Source: Actinomycetota bacterium (GTDB lineage: Bacteria; Actinomycetota; Acidimicrobiia; Acidimicrobiales; Ilumatobacteraceae). From it: DNA of 64,000 nt. Each line of letters starts with the position of its first letter. Position 1 is the first letter of the stretch. The notes beneath the pieces were generated by a model. It was not told where the DNA came from. It ran no database searches and saw only the letters and a program-made list of their open reading frames with translations. A program made the position numbers and the translations under genes. The stretch covers positions 1 to 64,000 of the forward strand of contig JAQCJO010000003.1 of the NCBI GenBank assembly GCA_027592925.1, written 5' to 3'. Shown here in pieces: positions 51,756 through 59,933 of this stretch.

Positions 51756-52609
51756 ACTTTTTTGCCGGCATTCCAAGCCCAGGTAGTGGGACATTGCATC
51801 TCGGGCCGTTGCAACTCAATGCGTATGGGGCGATGATCGCACTTGGTGTGATGGCAGCAGTGTGGCTCGCCGGTCGTCGCATGGAAAAGCGTGGTGTTGG
51901 TACGCGCGATGACATGGGTTCAATCGCAATGATCGCCGTGCCCGTCGGCATCGTCGGTGCGCGGCTCTATCACGTTGTCACCGACTGGCAACGATTTGAA
52001 AACGATCTCGGCAGCATCGTGCAAGTGTGGAAAGGCGGTCTCGGCATTTGGGGCGGCATTGCACTTGGCACTGCTACAGGGGTGTGGTTTGCTCAGCGCA
52101 AAGGTATCTCGATTGGTTTATTGCTCACGTGTGTTGCGCCAGCACTGCCGCTTGCTCAAGCAATTGGACGCTGGGGCAATTGGTTCAACCAAGAGCTCTT
52201 TGGTCGTCCGACCACATTGCCTTGGGCACTTGAAGTATCTGCATCAACAGCCAAGGCTGCTGGTTATGCAGCAGGCACGACTTTTCATCCAACATTTTTA
52301 TATGAATCAGTGGCATGCGGCGCATTGTGCGTCGCACTAATTTTCCTTGATAACAAAGTGCCGATGCGACCTGGCAGATTATTTTGTTTTTATACAGCCG
52401 GCTACACGCTGTTTCGTTTTTTCATTGAGGGAATTCGCATTGACGAAGCACATCTCGTCGGTGGCCTGCGCCTCAACCAGTGGGTGTCGATTGTGGTGTT
52501 CGGCGTGTCATTGCTGCTGATTACTGGAATGCGCGGCATGGTTGCAAAGCCAGAGGTTGCTACAGCGCCCGAAGCGACGCAGCAAGATCTTCAGGAATCA
52601 TCGGATTGA
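51752..52609 (+). CDS. lgt: Prolipoprotein diacylglyceryl transferase
   Basis: 285 residues from GTG 51752, overlapping the esterase stop by 4 bp. About seven TMs. The Lgt signature is AIGRWGNWFNQELFG, with the essential Arg and Asn, and LRLNQWVS at the C-terminus. It adds diacylglycerol to the lipobox Cys, the first step of lipoprotein maturation; lnt acts last in the same pathway. Its 3' 50 bases overlap the convergent galT. Confidence 0.93.
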   Translation: MNFFAGIPSPGSGTLHLGPLQLNAYGAMIALGVMAAVWLAGRRMEKRGVGTRDDMGSIAMIAVPVGIVGARLYHVVTDWQRFENDLGSIVQVWKGGLGIWGGIALGTATGVWFAQRKGISIGLLLTCVAPALPLAQAIGRWGNWFNQELFGRPTTLPWALEVSASTAKAAGYAAGTTFHPTFLYESVACGALCVALIFLDNKVPMRPGRLFCFYTAGYTLFRFFIEGIRIDEAHLVGGLRLNQWVSIVVFGVSLLLITGMRGMVAKPEVATAPEATQQDLQESSD

Positions 52610-53435
52610 AATATTCTCCAGTCGATACTTCTGCTGCTGCGATATAGCGCATTACTCCATTACTGCGCCAAGGAGAAACGATTTCAAAATTGAGCCACGC
52701 ATCGGCATGTTTCATTTCGTTTGTTGTCGGTCGCTGATTGACCCACAACATGTATGGCACGCGTACGCCAAATAGCGAATCAATTCGAGTGAGCGCATCC
52801 ACCAACATTGCTGCACATGCATCGCGCTGTTGATGGCTGAGTTCGCTCAGACTTCCAACTTGTATTGAAGGGGCAATCTCGAGTGCCACTGGGTATACAG
52901 ATGCGTACGGCACTGAAGTGCGCCAGCCGTCGTGCTCGCGCACAAGTCGTTCTTGCGATTGGTCTGGTCTCCAACCATTACTCAGTCGCGCACTCGTGCG
53001 TGCCGGAATGTGGTCAAACGCATAAATCTGTCCATGCGGGTGATCAATCGTTGCTCCAACTTCGCGTCCGCGATTTTCAAAAATCAACACGTAATCAACG
53101 TCTGCACGCGCACCGAGCTCGGTTGTTCGTTGTGCCCACAAGTCGATCACGCTTCGCACTCCTGTTACACCGAGCCCCGCAAATGACTGATCATGATCGG
53201 GCGAATACAACACGATCTCGCAGCGATCATTTGGCATCGGTGGCCAACGATTTGCGAAGTGGTGTGTTTCGTAGGGTTGCGGAGCCTCTAGTCCGCCCAC
53301 GCAAAACGGGCAATCGGTAGCGGGCAAATTGGGGCGATTTTGTCGCGAGCCAACCACGTGCACAACAGTGCCAGTGCTGGGATCAATGCGTTCATTGCCC
53401 GAGCCACCACGAGCGAGGTTGTGTTGAGTAGTCAT
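52560..53435 (-). CDS. galT: Galactose-1-phosphate uridylyltransferase
   Basis: 291 residues from ATG 53435. The active-site His triad is in ATIDHPHGQIYAFDH. The CPFC motif in ATDCPFCVGG may bind zinc. It moves UMP from UDP-glucose to galactose-1-phosphate (Leloir pathway). Its start codon overlaps the start codon of the divergent GH36 gene (CATG at 53433-53436). The N-terminal extension before CPFC is short, so this start is needed. Confidence 0.9.
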   Translation of the reverse strand: MTTQHNLARGGSGNERIDPSTGTVVHVVGSRQNRPNLPATDCPFCVGGLEAPQPYETHHFANRWPPMPNDRCEIVLYSPDHDQSFAGLGVTGVRSVIDLWAQRTTELGARADVDYVLIFENRGREVGATIDHPHGQIYAFDHIPARTSARLSNGWRPDQSQERLVREHDGWRTSVPYASVYPVALEIAPSIQVGSLSELSHQQRDACAAMLVDALTRIDSLFGVRVPYMLWVNQRPTTNEMKHADAWLNFEIVSPWRSNGVMRYIAAAEVSTGEYFNPMIPEDLAASLRAL

Positions 53436-55584
53436 GGATCTGCAACTGACGGTACCGTGCGCAGTGGTGTCTACTCAACCAAAACGTCCAATCATGAAGC
53501 ACATCGGCGATTCTCGCCAGTCGGTGGTGTGCGAAGTCTCGGGTGGAGTGCCAACAATTATGTATTGGGGTGCTGCGTTGAATGCGGCTTCGATAGCCAG
53601 TCTTGATTCGATCGCGACAGCAACCGCGCGGCCAAACATGCCCGATGTTACCGATGCAATCAATGCGATCTCATTGGTGCCGTGTCACGGCGATGGTGCC
53701 ACGATGCGGCCTGGTGTGAGTGGGCATCGTCCGGGCGGTCGACATTGGGCACCACGGTTTTCTTTTGTCAGTTGCGAAGTTGTCGACCAACAATTACTTT
53801 CGATTGCGCGAGATGATGTTGCGCAACTTGAACTGGAAACCAAACTTGAGTGCAATGCATCGGGCACACTTCATGTGACTGCAACGTTGCGCAATATTGG
53901 CGAGTCGCGATACTTGCTCACCAATCTGACTATTACGTTTCCCGTCGCCGAGACTGCAACACAGTTGCTCACATTTAGCGGTCGGTGGGCACGCGAAGCA
54001 CAGTTGCATCGGCGCGATTTTGTAGATGGTGCTTGGACTGCAGAAAATCGCACAGGACGCACATCCCATGAGCACTTGCCATTGATTTTTGCAACCGAAC
54101 GTTTTGCAGACGAATGGAGTGGGCAAGTGTGGGGAGCGCATCTTGCGTGGAGCGGCAACTCGGTGTTGCTCGCCGAAGTTTTGCCAGACGGTAGAAAATA
54201 TCTGCAGTTAGGCGAACTGTTGCACGCAGGCGAGTTGTGCCTTGAGCCAGGCGAGTCGTATGCAACTCCTGAAGTGATTGGCGTGTGGTCGGGCGATGGT
54301 CTCAATAGTGCAACTCATGCGTTGCATCGCAATGTGCGTTCGCGCTCCCATCATCCAACTGTTCAGCGCCCTCGAAAAGTGATGCTCAATACGTGGGAGG
54401 CCGTGTACTTCGATCATGATCTCACGCGGCTGTGTGCACTTGCCGATGCTGCAGCCAATGTTGGGGTTGAGCGCTTTGTGTTAGACGACGGATGGTTTGG
54501 CTCACGTCGCAATGACAAGTCTGGTCTTGGCGATTGGTTTGTGTCGCCCGATGTTTATCCGAACGGACTTACTCCATTGATCTCGCATGTGCGCAAACTC
54601 GGCATGGATTTTGGAATTTGGGTAGAACCCGAGATGGTCAATCCCGACTCGGATCTCTTTCGCGCGTATCCCGAGTGGATGTTGATGGCTGCTAGTTATG
54701 AGCCTGTATTGGCGCGCAACCAACTGGTGCTCAACCTTGCGCACCCAGATGCATATGCACATATATATAACCAGCTAGATGCGCTGCTTACAGAAAACGA
54801 CATTGCGTATGTGAAGTGGGACATGAACCGCGCACATGTGCATGCAACCGGAAGCGATGGGGCAGCCGGTACGCACAATCAAACTCGGGCCGTTTATCAA
54901 CTGATTGATCAATTGCGTGCAGCGCACCCAAATGTGGAAATTGAAAGTTGTGCATCAGGTGGTGGCCGAATTGATCACGAGATTTTGCGCCGAACCGAAC
55001 GTGTGTGGACAAGCGACTGCAATGACGCACTTGAGCGACAAATCATTCAACGGGGCACGTCAATGCTTGTGCCACTCGAAGTGATGGGTGCGCACATTGG
55101 CCCACCCACCGTACACACCACTGGTCGTCGGCAATCGCTTTCGTTTAGAGGTGCAACAGCCATGTTTGGTCACATGGGTGTTGAGTGGAATTTGCTCACC
55201 TTGCGAGACGATCAACAACAACAGCTTCGTCACATAATTGGTTTGTACAAACAACATCGAGAGTTGTTGCACAGTGGCGACTTTGTGCGCTACGACGTAA
55301 CTTCCGACAACAGTGCGGTTGCTCACGGAGTGATTTCGACAGACAAGCACAAGGGGTTGTTGTGTTACGCGCAGTTGTCCACGTCGCAAGGCCTCGTGCC
55401 GTCGCTGTGGAAAATCCATGGACTACTGAGCGATATTGAATACACCATTACATATCTGCCTCTCGGCGATTCGAAAGAACACGCATCACTCACAATGACG
55501 GGTGCTCAACTTGGACGCGTTGGTATCCAACCACCAATGCTGCTCCCCGAATCTGCAGTTCTTATCTACTTGAAGAGCCAATAG
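53434..55584 (+). CDS. Alpha-galactosidase, glycoside hydrolase family 36
   Basis: 716 residues from ATG 53434, or 696 from ATG 53494 (MKHIGDSRQSVVCEV), which looks the better start because it leaves space for regulation. N-terminal beta-sandwich, then a TIM barrel: nucleophile Asp in YVKWDMNRAHVHAT and acid/base Asp in RVWTSDCNDALERQ. SCASGGGRIDHEI and GIWVEPEMVNPD are also conserved. It releases galactose from alpha-galactosides; divergent galT would process it. No signal peptide, so it acts in the cytosol. Confidence 0.92.
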   Translation: MDLQLTVPCAVVSTQPKRPIMKHIGDSRQSVVCEVSGGVPTIMYWGAALNAASIASLDSIATATARPNMPDVTDAINAISLVPCHGDGATMRPGVSGHRPGGRHWAPRFSFVSCEVVDQQLLSIARDDVAQLELETKLECNASGTLHVTATLRNIGESRYLLTNLTITFPVAETATQLLTFSGRWAREAQLHRRDFVDGAWTAENRTGRTSHEHLPLIFATERFADEWSGQVWGAHLAWSGNSVLLAEVLPDGRKYLQLGELLHAGELCLEPGESYATPEVIGVWSGDGLNSATHALHRNVRSRSHHPTVQRPRKVMLNTWEAVYFDHDLTRLCALADAAANVGVERFVLDDGWFGSRRNDKSGLGDWFVSPDVYPNGLTPLISHVRKLGMDFGIWVEPEMVNPDSDLFRAYPEWMLMAASYEPVLARNQLVLNLAHPDAYAHIYNQLDALLTENDIAYVKWDMNRAHVHATGSDGAAGTHNQTRAVYQLIDQLRAAHPNVEIESCASGGGRIDHEILRRTERVWTSDCNDALERQIIQRGTSMLVPLEVMGAHIGPPTVHTTGRRQSLSFRGATAMFGHMGVEWNLLTLRDDQQQQLRHIIGLYKQHRELLHSGDFVRYDVTSDNSAVAHGVISTDKHKGLLCYAQLSTSQGLVPSLWKIHGLLSDIEYTITYLPLGDSKEHASLTMTGAQLGRVGIQPPMLLPESAVLIYLKSQ

Positions 55585-55595
55585 GCTGAAGGGCT

Positions 55596-55922
55596 GTGAG
55601 CCCTCCGTCCGACGCAAAAACAACACCGAAAATCACTGCCCAAGTGGTGGCCAAGGTGGCGCACTTGGCCAGGCTCGACCTCACCGAAGCAGAACTTGCT
55701 CTCATGACCACGCAGTTAACCGGGATGCTCGACCATTTCGGCGACATCGACAAACTCGATTTGTCCGCCGTGACGCCAATGGCGCAACCTTTCCCGATCA
55801 AAAATGTGTATCGCGAAGATGTCGTTGTTCCGGGTCTCGATCGTCAAGAAGTTCTCGATAACGCACCTGCACCACAAGACGGCCGTTTTCGCGTTCCGCC
55901 ATCGAACGGTTCTGAATCATGA
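55596..55922 (+). CDS. gatC: Asp-tRNA(Asn)/Glu-tRNA(Gln) amidotransferase subunit C
   Basis: 108 residues from GTG 55596 behind GAAGGG. KVAHLARLDLTEAELALMTT and the GatA-wrapping tail FPIKNVYREDVVVPGLDRQE, DNAPAPQDGRFRVP are typical. GatC holds the GatA-GatB complex. Its stop overlaps the gatA start. Confidence 0.93.
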   Translation: MSPPSDAKTTPKITAQVVAKVAHLARLDLTEAELALMTTQLTGMLDHFGDIDKLDLSAVTPMAQPFPIKNVYREDVVVPGLDRQEVLDNAPAPQDGRFRVPPSNGSES

Positions 55923-57346
55923 CGAGTGAGTTTGTTTCTGTAGTCGACATCGTCGGCTCGATCCGTGCGGGTAAAACAACTGCATCCGATGTGCTCGAAC
56001 AACATCTCGCACGCATTGACAAGCGAGAAACTGAAATTCATGCGTTCAATCACGTCATGGCTGAGTCTGCTCGGGCCAATGCTGCGAGTATCGATGCCGA
56101 CTTGAAGTCTGGCAAAGAGCGTGGTCCTCTCGCTGGTGTACCAATCGCACTCAAAGACAACATGTGCACACGCGGTGTGCCAACGACGTGTTCGTCCAAA
56201 ATTTTGGAAGGTTGGAAGCCGCCGTACGACGCAACAGTCGTTACTCGCTTGCAACAAGCCGGTGCAGTCGTTGTTGGCAAAACCAACTTGGATGAATTTG
56301 CAATGGGCTCATCCACCGAAAACTCTGCGTTTGGTCCAACACGAAATCCGCTTGATACTTCACGTGTTCCTGGTGGTTCAAGCGGCGGAAGTGCGGCAGC
56401 AGTTGCTGCAGGTTTTGCGGCAGCAAGTTTGGGTAGCGACACGGGCGGCAGCATTCGTCAACCGGCAGCGCTCTGTGGCGTCGTTGGTGTCAAGCCAACA
56501 TATGGCATGGTGAGCCGACAAGGCCTCGTTGCGTTTGCGAGCAGCCTCGATCAAATTGGTCCGTTCACGCACACAGTGGCAGATGCCGCATTGCTGATGG
56601 AAGTAATCGGCGGGCACGACCCACTCGACTCAACATCACTCGATCAACCAGTTCCTTCACTCACTGCAGTGCTTGGTCGGGGCGTTAAGGGAATGCGCAT
56701 CGGCAGGCTTGCTGACATGCCTGACGGCTGTGAACCAGAAGTTCTTGCTCGACTCGATGCAGCGTTTGCTGCTCTCAAGGCCGCAGGCGCAACCATTGTC
56801 GACATTGCATTGCCATCGCTTTCATATTGTCTCACCGCGTATTACTTGGTTGCTCCCGCAGAGGCGTCGAGCAATCTCGCTCGTTACGACGGAGTGCGCT
56901 ATGGCTTGCGTGTCGAATCAGCAGACCTCATCAGCATGTATGGCGCCACTCGCGCAGCAGGTTTTGGCGCAGAAGTAAAACGCCGCATCATGTTGGGCAC
57001 TTATGCGTTGTCGGCCGGCTATTACGACGCGTACTACGGCAAGGCGCTCAAAGTTCGCAGGCTGATTGCCAATGATTTTGCCGCTGCATACCAATCGTGC
57101 GATGTGATTTTGACGCCAACATCTCCAACGGTCGCGTTTCCGATCGGTGAAAAAACGAGCGATCCGCTGACCATGTATCTGTGCGACATCTTTACGATTC
57201 CTTCAAACCTTGCTGGTCACGCTGCGATGAGTGTGCCGTTCGGAACTGGCGCGCATTCGATGCCAGTTGGCGTGCAAATACTTGCGCCAGCGCTAGGCGA
57301 ACCAACCATGTTCCGAGTTGCTGCCGAGTTGGAGCGCGCATCATGA
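55919..57346 (+). CDS. gatA: Asp-tRNA(Asn)/Glu-tRNA(Gln) amidotransferase subunit A
   Basis: 475 residues. The amidase Ser-cisSer-Lys triad is seen in VPIALKDNMCTRG (Lys), SRVPGGSSGGSAAAVA (cis-Ser) and LGSDTGGSIRQPAALCG (nucleophile Ser). It frees ammonia from glutamine for amidation of mischarged tRNA, which implies a non-discriminating GluRS or AspRS in this organism. It overlaps gatC and gatB by 4 bp. Confidence 0.95.
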   Translation: MTSEFVSVVDIVGSIRAGKTTASDVLEQHLARIDKRETEIHAFNHVMAESARANAASIDADLKSGKERGPLAGVPIALKDNMCTRGVPTTCSSKILEGWKPPYDATVVTRLQQAGAVVVGKTNLDEFAMGSSTENSAFGPTRNPLDTSRVPGGSSGGSAAAVAAGFAAASLGSDTGGSIRQPAALCGVVGVKPTYGMVSRQGLVAFASSLDQIGPFTHTVADAALLMEVIGGHDPLDSTSLDQPVPSLTAVLGRGVKGMRIGRLADMPDGCEPEVLARLDAAFAALKAAGATIVDIALPSLSYCLTAYYLVAPAEASSNLARYDGVRYGLRVESADLISMYGATRAAGFGAEVKRRIMLGTYALSAGYYDAYYGKALKVRRLIANDFAAAYQSCDVILTPTSPTVAFPIGEKTSDPLTMYLCDIFTIPSNLAGHAAMSVPFGTGAHSMPVGVQILAPALGEPTMFRVAAELERAS

Positions 57347-58806
57347 GCAACGCATCGTCGGCTCCATCGCACGCAACAATCCTGCCCAACGGCTGGGAGA
57401 TGGTGATTGGTCTTGAGGTTCACGTCGAGTTAGACACCAAGACCAAATTGTTCTCGGCAAGTCCAAACCATTTCGGTGACGAGCCAAACACCAACATCGA
57501 TCCAGTAACACTCGGTTTGCCTGGTGCACTTCCTGTCATCAACCGACGCGCTGTTGAGCTTGCAATACGCCTTGGCCTTGCACTCAATTGCACCGTGCAG
57601 GCGAGCACGTTTCACCGCAAAAACTACTTTTACCAAGACCTCGCAAAGGCGTATCAAATTACGCAATACGACCAACCGATCAACATTGATGGGTTCATGA
57701 TGTTGCCGGGCGACGTGCGCATTGGCATCGAGCGCGCTCACCTCGAAGAAGACACCGGTAAGTCGACACACTTCGGTGGTACAAGCGGTCGTATTCACGG
57801 CAGTGACTACTCACTTGTTGACTTCAACCGCGCTGGTGTTCCGCTGGTCGAAATTGTTTCTCGTCCCGACATTCGCAACGCCGATCAGGCTCGCCAATAT
57901 GTTTCTGAGTTGCGCAGCATCTTGCTTGCAGTCGGTGCAAGCGATGCAAAGATGGAAGAGGGCTCGATGCGTTGCGACGTCAACGTCTCGGTGCGCAAAG
58001 CAGGCGAGCCGTTTGGTACTCGTTGCGAAATCAAAAACGTCAACTCCATTCGCGCGGTTGGCAAGGCCATTGACTACGAAGCTCGTCGTCAAGTAGATGT
58101 GCTCGAGTCTGGCGGCACTATTCGTCAAGAGACCCGCCACTGGGACGACTCGGAAGGGCGCACGCACACACTGCGCGTTAAAGAAGACGCCGACGATTAC
58201 AGATATTTTCTCGAGCCCGATCTTGTGCTGCTCGATCCAGGCACAGAGTGGGTCGAAACAATTCGCGCATCTCTACCGATGTTGCCTGCAGCGCGTCGTG
58301 CACGACTGTCGCAACTGACTGGCACCGACAAAGAGAGCGAAGCGGTGTACGTCATTGTCGAACGTGGTCAAGACGACTACGTGCAACTCGTTGCCGATGC
58401 CGGTGGTGAGCCTGCGCGCGCGCTTGTGTATGTGCAACAAGCATTTGCCGAAGAGGGCGCAACACCTGCCGTTTCGGCGGCGCATCTTGCAGCGCTCACG
58501 CAAATGGAGCGCGATGCAAAAGTGACCGCAACGCAAGCAAAAACAATTCTCGCCGAGATGGTTGCAAATGGCGGGGGAGACCCGGCCGCTATTGCCGCCG
58601 CAAAAGGTTTCGAAGCGCTCGATACCAGTGCCGTCGAGGCAATGGTCGACGCCGCAATCGCACAGCAAGCAGATGCCTGGGCGAAGTATTGCGCTGGCGA
58701 AGAGAAGGCCATGGGCGCTCTTGTTGGCGCGATCATGAAGGCCTCGCAGGGCAAGGCCGACGGCAAGGTCGTTACTGCTATTCTGCAATCACGCCGCTCC
58801 AAATAG
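57343..58806 (+). CDS. gatB: Asp-tRNA(Asn)/Glu-tRNA(Gln) amidotransferase subunit B
   Basis: 487 residues from ATG 57343 (ATGA overlap with gatA); an open frame 54 codons longer overlaps gatA and is rejected. Kinase-like core: GLEVHVELDTKTKLFSASPN, HLEEDTGKSTHF, SLVDFNRAGVPLVEIVSRPD, MRCDVNVSVR. The C-terminal helical/YqeY tail has TILAEMVANGGGDPAAIAAA. It phosphorylates and amidates the glutamyl- or aspartyl-tRNA. Confidence 0.95.
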   Translation: MSNASSAPSHATILPNGWEMVIGLEVHVELDTKTKLFSASPNHFGDEPNTNIDPVTLGLPGALPVINRRAVELAIRLGLALNCTVQASTFHRKNYFYQDLAKAYQITQYDQPINIDGFMMLPGDVRIGIERAHLEEDTGKSTHFGGTSGRIHGSDYSLVDFNRAGVPLVEIVSRPDIRNADQARQYVSELRSILLAVGASDAKMEEGSMRCDVNVSVRKAGEPFGTRCEIKNVNSIRAVGKAIDYEARRQVDVLESGGTIRQETRHWDDSEGRTHTLRVKEDADDYRYFLEPDLVLLDPGTEWVETIRASLPMLPAARRARLSQLTGTDKESEAVYVIVERGQDDYVQLVADAGGEPARALVYVQQAFAEEGATPAVSAAHLAALTQMERDAKVTATQAKTILAEMVANGGGDPAAIAAAKGFEALDTSAVEAMVDAAIAQQADAWAKYCAGEEKAMGALVGAIMKASQGKADGKVVTAILQSRRSK

Positions 58807-58822
58807 GGGCCATCGGGCCGAG

Positions 58823-58851
58823 TTGCAATAACTGTTAGGCAACCCTAACAT
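58823..58851 (+). promoter_or_regulatory. Candidate promoter of the iron-transport operon
   Basis: TTGCAA (58823-58828) and TAACAT (58846-58851) are separated by 17 bp and resemble -35 and -10 elements. The first iron box overlaps the spacer and -10, as expected for repression. Confidence 0.55.
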
Positions 58852-58853
58852 AA
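58835..58853 (+). promoter_or_regulatory. DtxR/IdeR-type iron box 1
   Basis: TTAGGCAACCCTAACATAA matches the DtxR/IdeR 19-bp consensus at about 15 of 19 positions by eye and contains the perfect dyad TGTTAGG-CAAC-CCTAACA (58833-58850). It covers the putative -10, so holo-regulator binding would repress the downstream iron ABC genes when iron is ample. Confidence 0.75.
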
Positions 58854-58855
58854 TG

Positions 58856-58874
58856 TTAGACATACCTAACATAT
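58856..58874 (+). promoter_or_regulatory. DtxR/IdeR-type iron box 2
   Basis: TTAGACATACCTAACATAT matches the DtxR/IdeR consensus less well (about 12 of 19) but repeats the right arm CCTAACATA. It starts exactly 21 bp after box 1, two helical turns, so two dimers could bind on the same face. It ends just before the GGAGG ribosome site. Confidence 0.65.
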
Positions 58875-58886
58875 TGGAGGAATCAC

Positions 58887-59933
58887 CTGATCAAGCAGAC
58901 ATCGAAGAGCTCAAGACTGAAAAAGGTAGTGATCGGTGTTGCCGCGGCAACAGTGCTTGCGGGTTGCGCGGCAAGTGATGGCGAATCATCAAATACGTCA
59001 TCGGGCCCGCTTGTTGTGTACAGCGGACGAAGTGAAGCACTCGTTGCCGAGTTGTTTTCTCAGTTCTCGACCGAGACAGGTACTGAACTTGAAGTTCGTT
59101 ATGCCGACTCGGGTGAACTTGCGGCGTTGTTGATCACCGAAGGCAATGCTTCTCCCGCCGACGTGTACTTCTCGCAAGACGCAGGTGCGCTTGGCGCAGT
59201 GGAAGATGCTGGATTGTTCAGTGCATTGCCATCAGACATCACCCAGTTGGTTGACAGCAAGTTTCGTTCAACGCAAGACCGTTGGGTTGCCACAAGCGGA
59301 CGTGCTCGCGTGGCGGTGTACAACCCGAATTTGGTGACAACAGTTCCCAACACCATTGACGACATTTTGGATCCGATGTGGAAAGGAAAGGTTGGCTTCG
59401 CACCGACCAATGCTTCGTGGCAATCATTTGTGACGGCGCTCCGGGTTGTTCGAGGCGAAGATGAAGCGGAGCAGTGGCTCACGGCTTTCAAGGCAAATGA
59501 GCCCGTTGCTTACGAGAAAAATTCTGCCGTGCGCGACGCGGTAAATATAGGTGAGGTGTCGATGGGGTTGATAAACCACTACTACCTCTACGAAAAGATT
59601 GCAGCAGAAGGCGCCGACGCAGTTACCGCAAAGAATCATTACTTCACTGGAGGCGACATTGGTGGCCTGATCAATGTCGCTGGTGTTGGAGTTCTTGAAT
59701 CATCAAAGAACAAAGACGCAGCGAATCAGCTCGTGAAGTTTCTGTTATCTGCGCAGGGCCAAGAGTATTTTGCGCAAAAAACATTTGAGTATCCGATGGC
59801 GGCAGGAGTCGCTGCGTACGGCGATCTTCCATCAATCGAAGAACTCAATCCTCCCGCCATCGATTTGTCAGACTTGAAGTCGATTGCAAAGACTCAGGAG
59901 CTTCTTGCAAAGACAGGTCTGCTTACTAAATGA
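58887..59933 (+). CDS. Fe(III) ABC transporter substrate-binding lipoprotein
   Basis: 348 residues if translated from CTG 58887, which has GGAGG (58876-58880) 6 nt upstream. This gives the signal (M)IKQTSKSSRLKKVVIGVA and the lipobox VLAGC. The conventional GTG 58929 would remove the positively charged n-region. The mature part PLVVYSGRSEALVAELFSQF and the iron-site Tyr pair in LINHYYLYEKIA fit FbpA/FutA-type proteins. It binds ferric iron outside the membrane. First gene of a three-gene iron operon. Confidence 0.88.
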   Translation: MIKQTSKSSRLKKVVIGVAAATVLAGCAASDGESSNTSSGPLVVYSGRSEALVAELFSQFSTETGTELEVRYADSGELAALLITEGNASPADVYFSQDAGALGAVEDAGLFSALPSDITQLVDSKFRSTQDRWVATSGRARVAVYNPNLVTTVPNTIDDILDPMWKGKVGFAPTNASWQSFVTALRVVRGEDEAEQWLTAFKANEPVAYEKNSAVRDAVNIGEVSMGLINHYYLYEKIAAEGADAVTAKNHYFTGGDIGGLINVAGVGVLESSKNKDAANQLVKFLLSAQGQEYFAQKTFEYPMAAGVAAYGDLPSIEELNPPAIDLSDLKSIAKTQELLAKTGLLTK

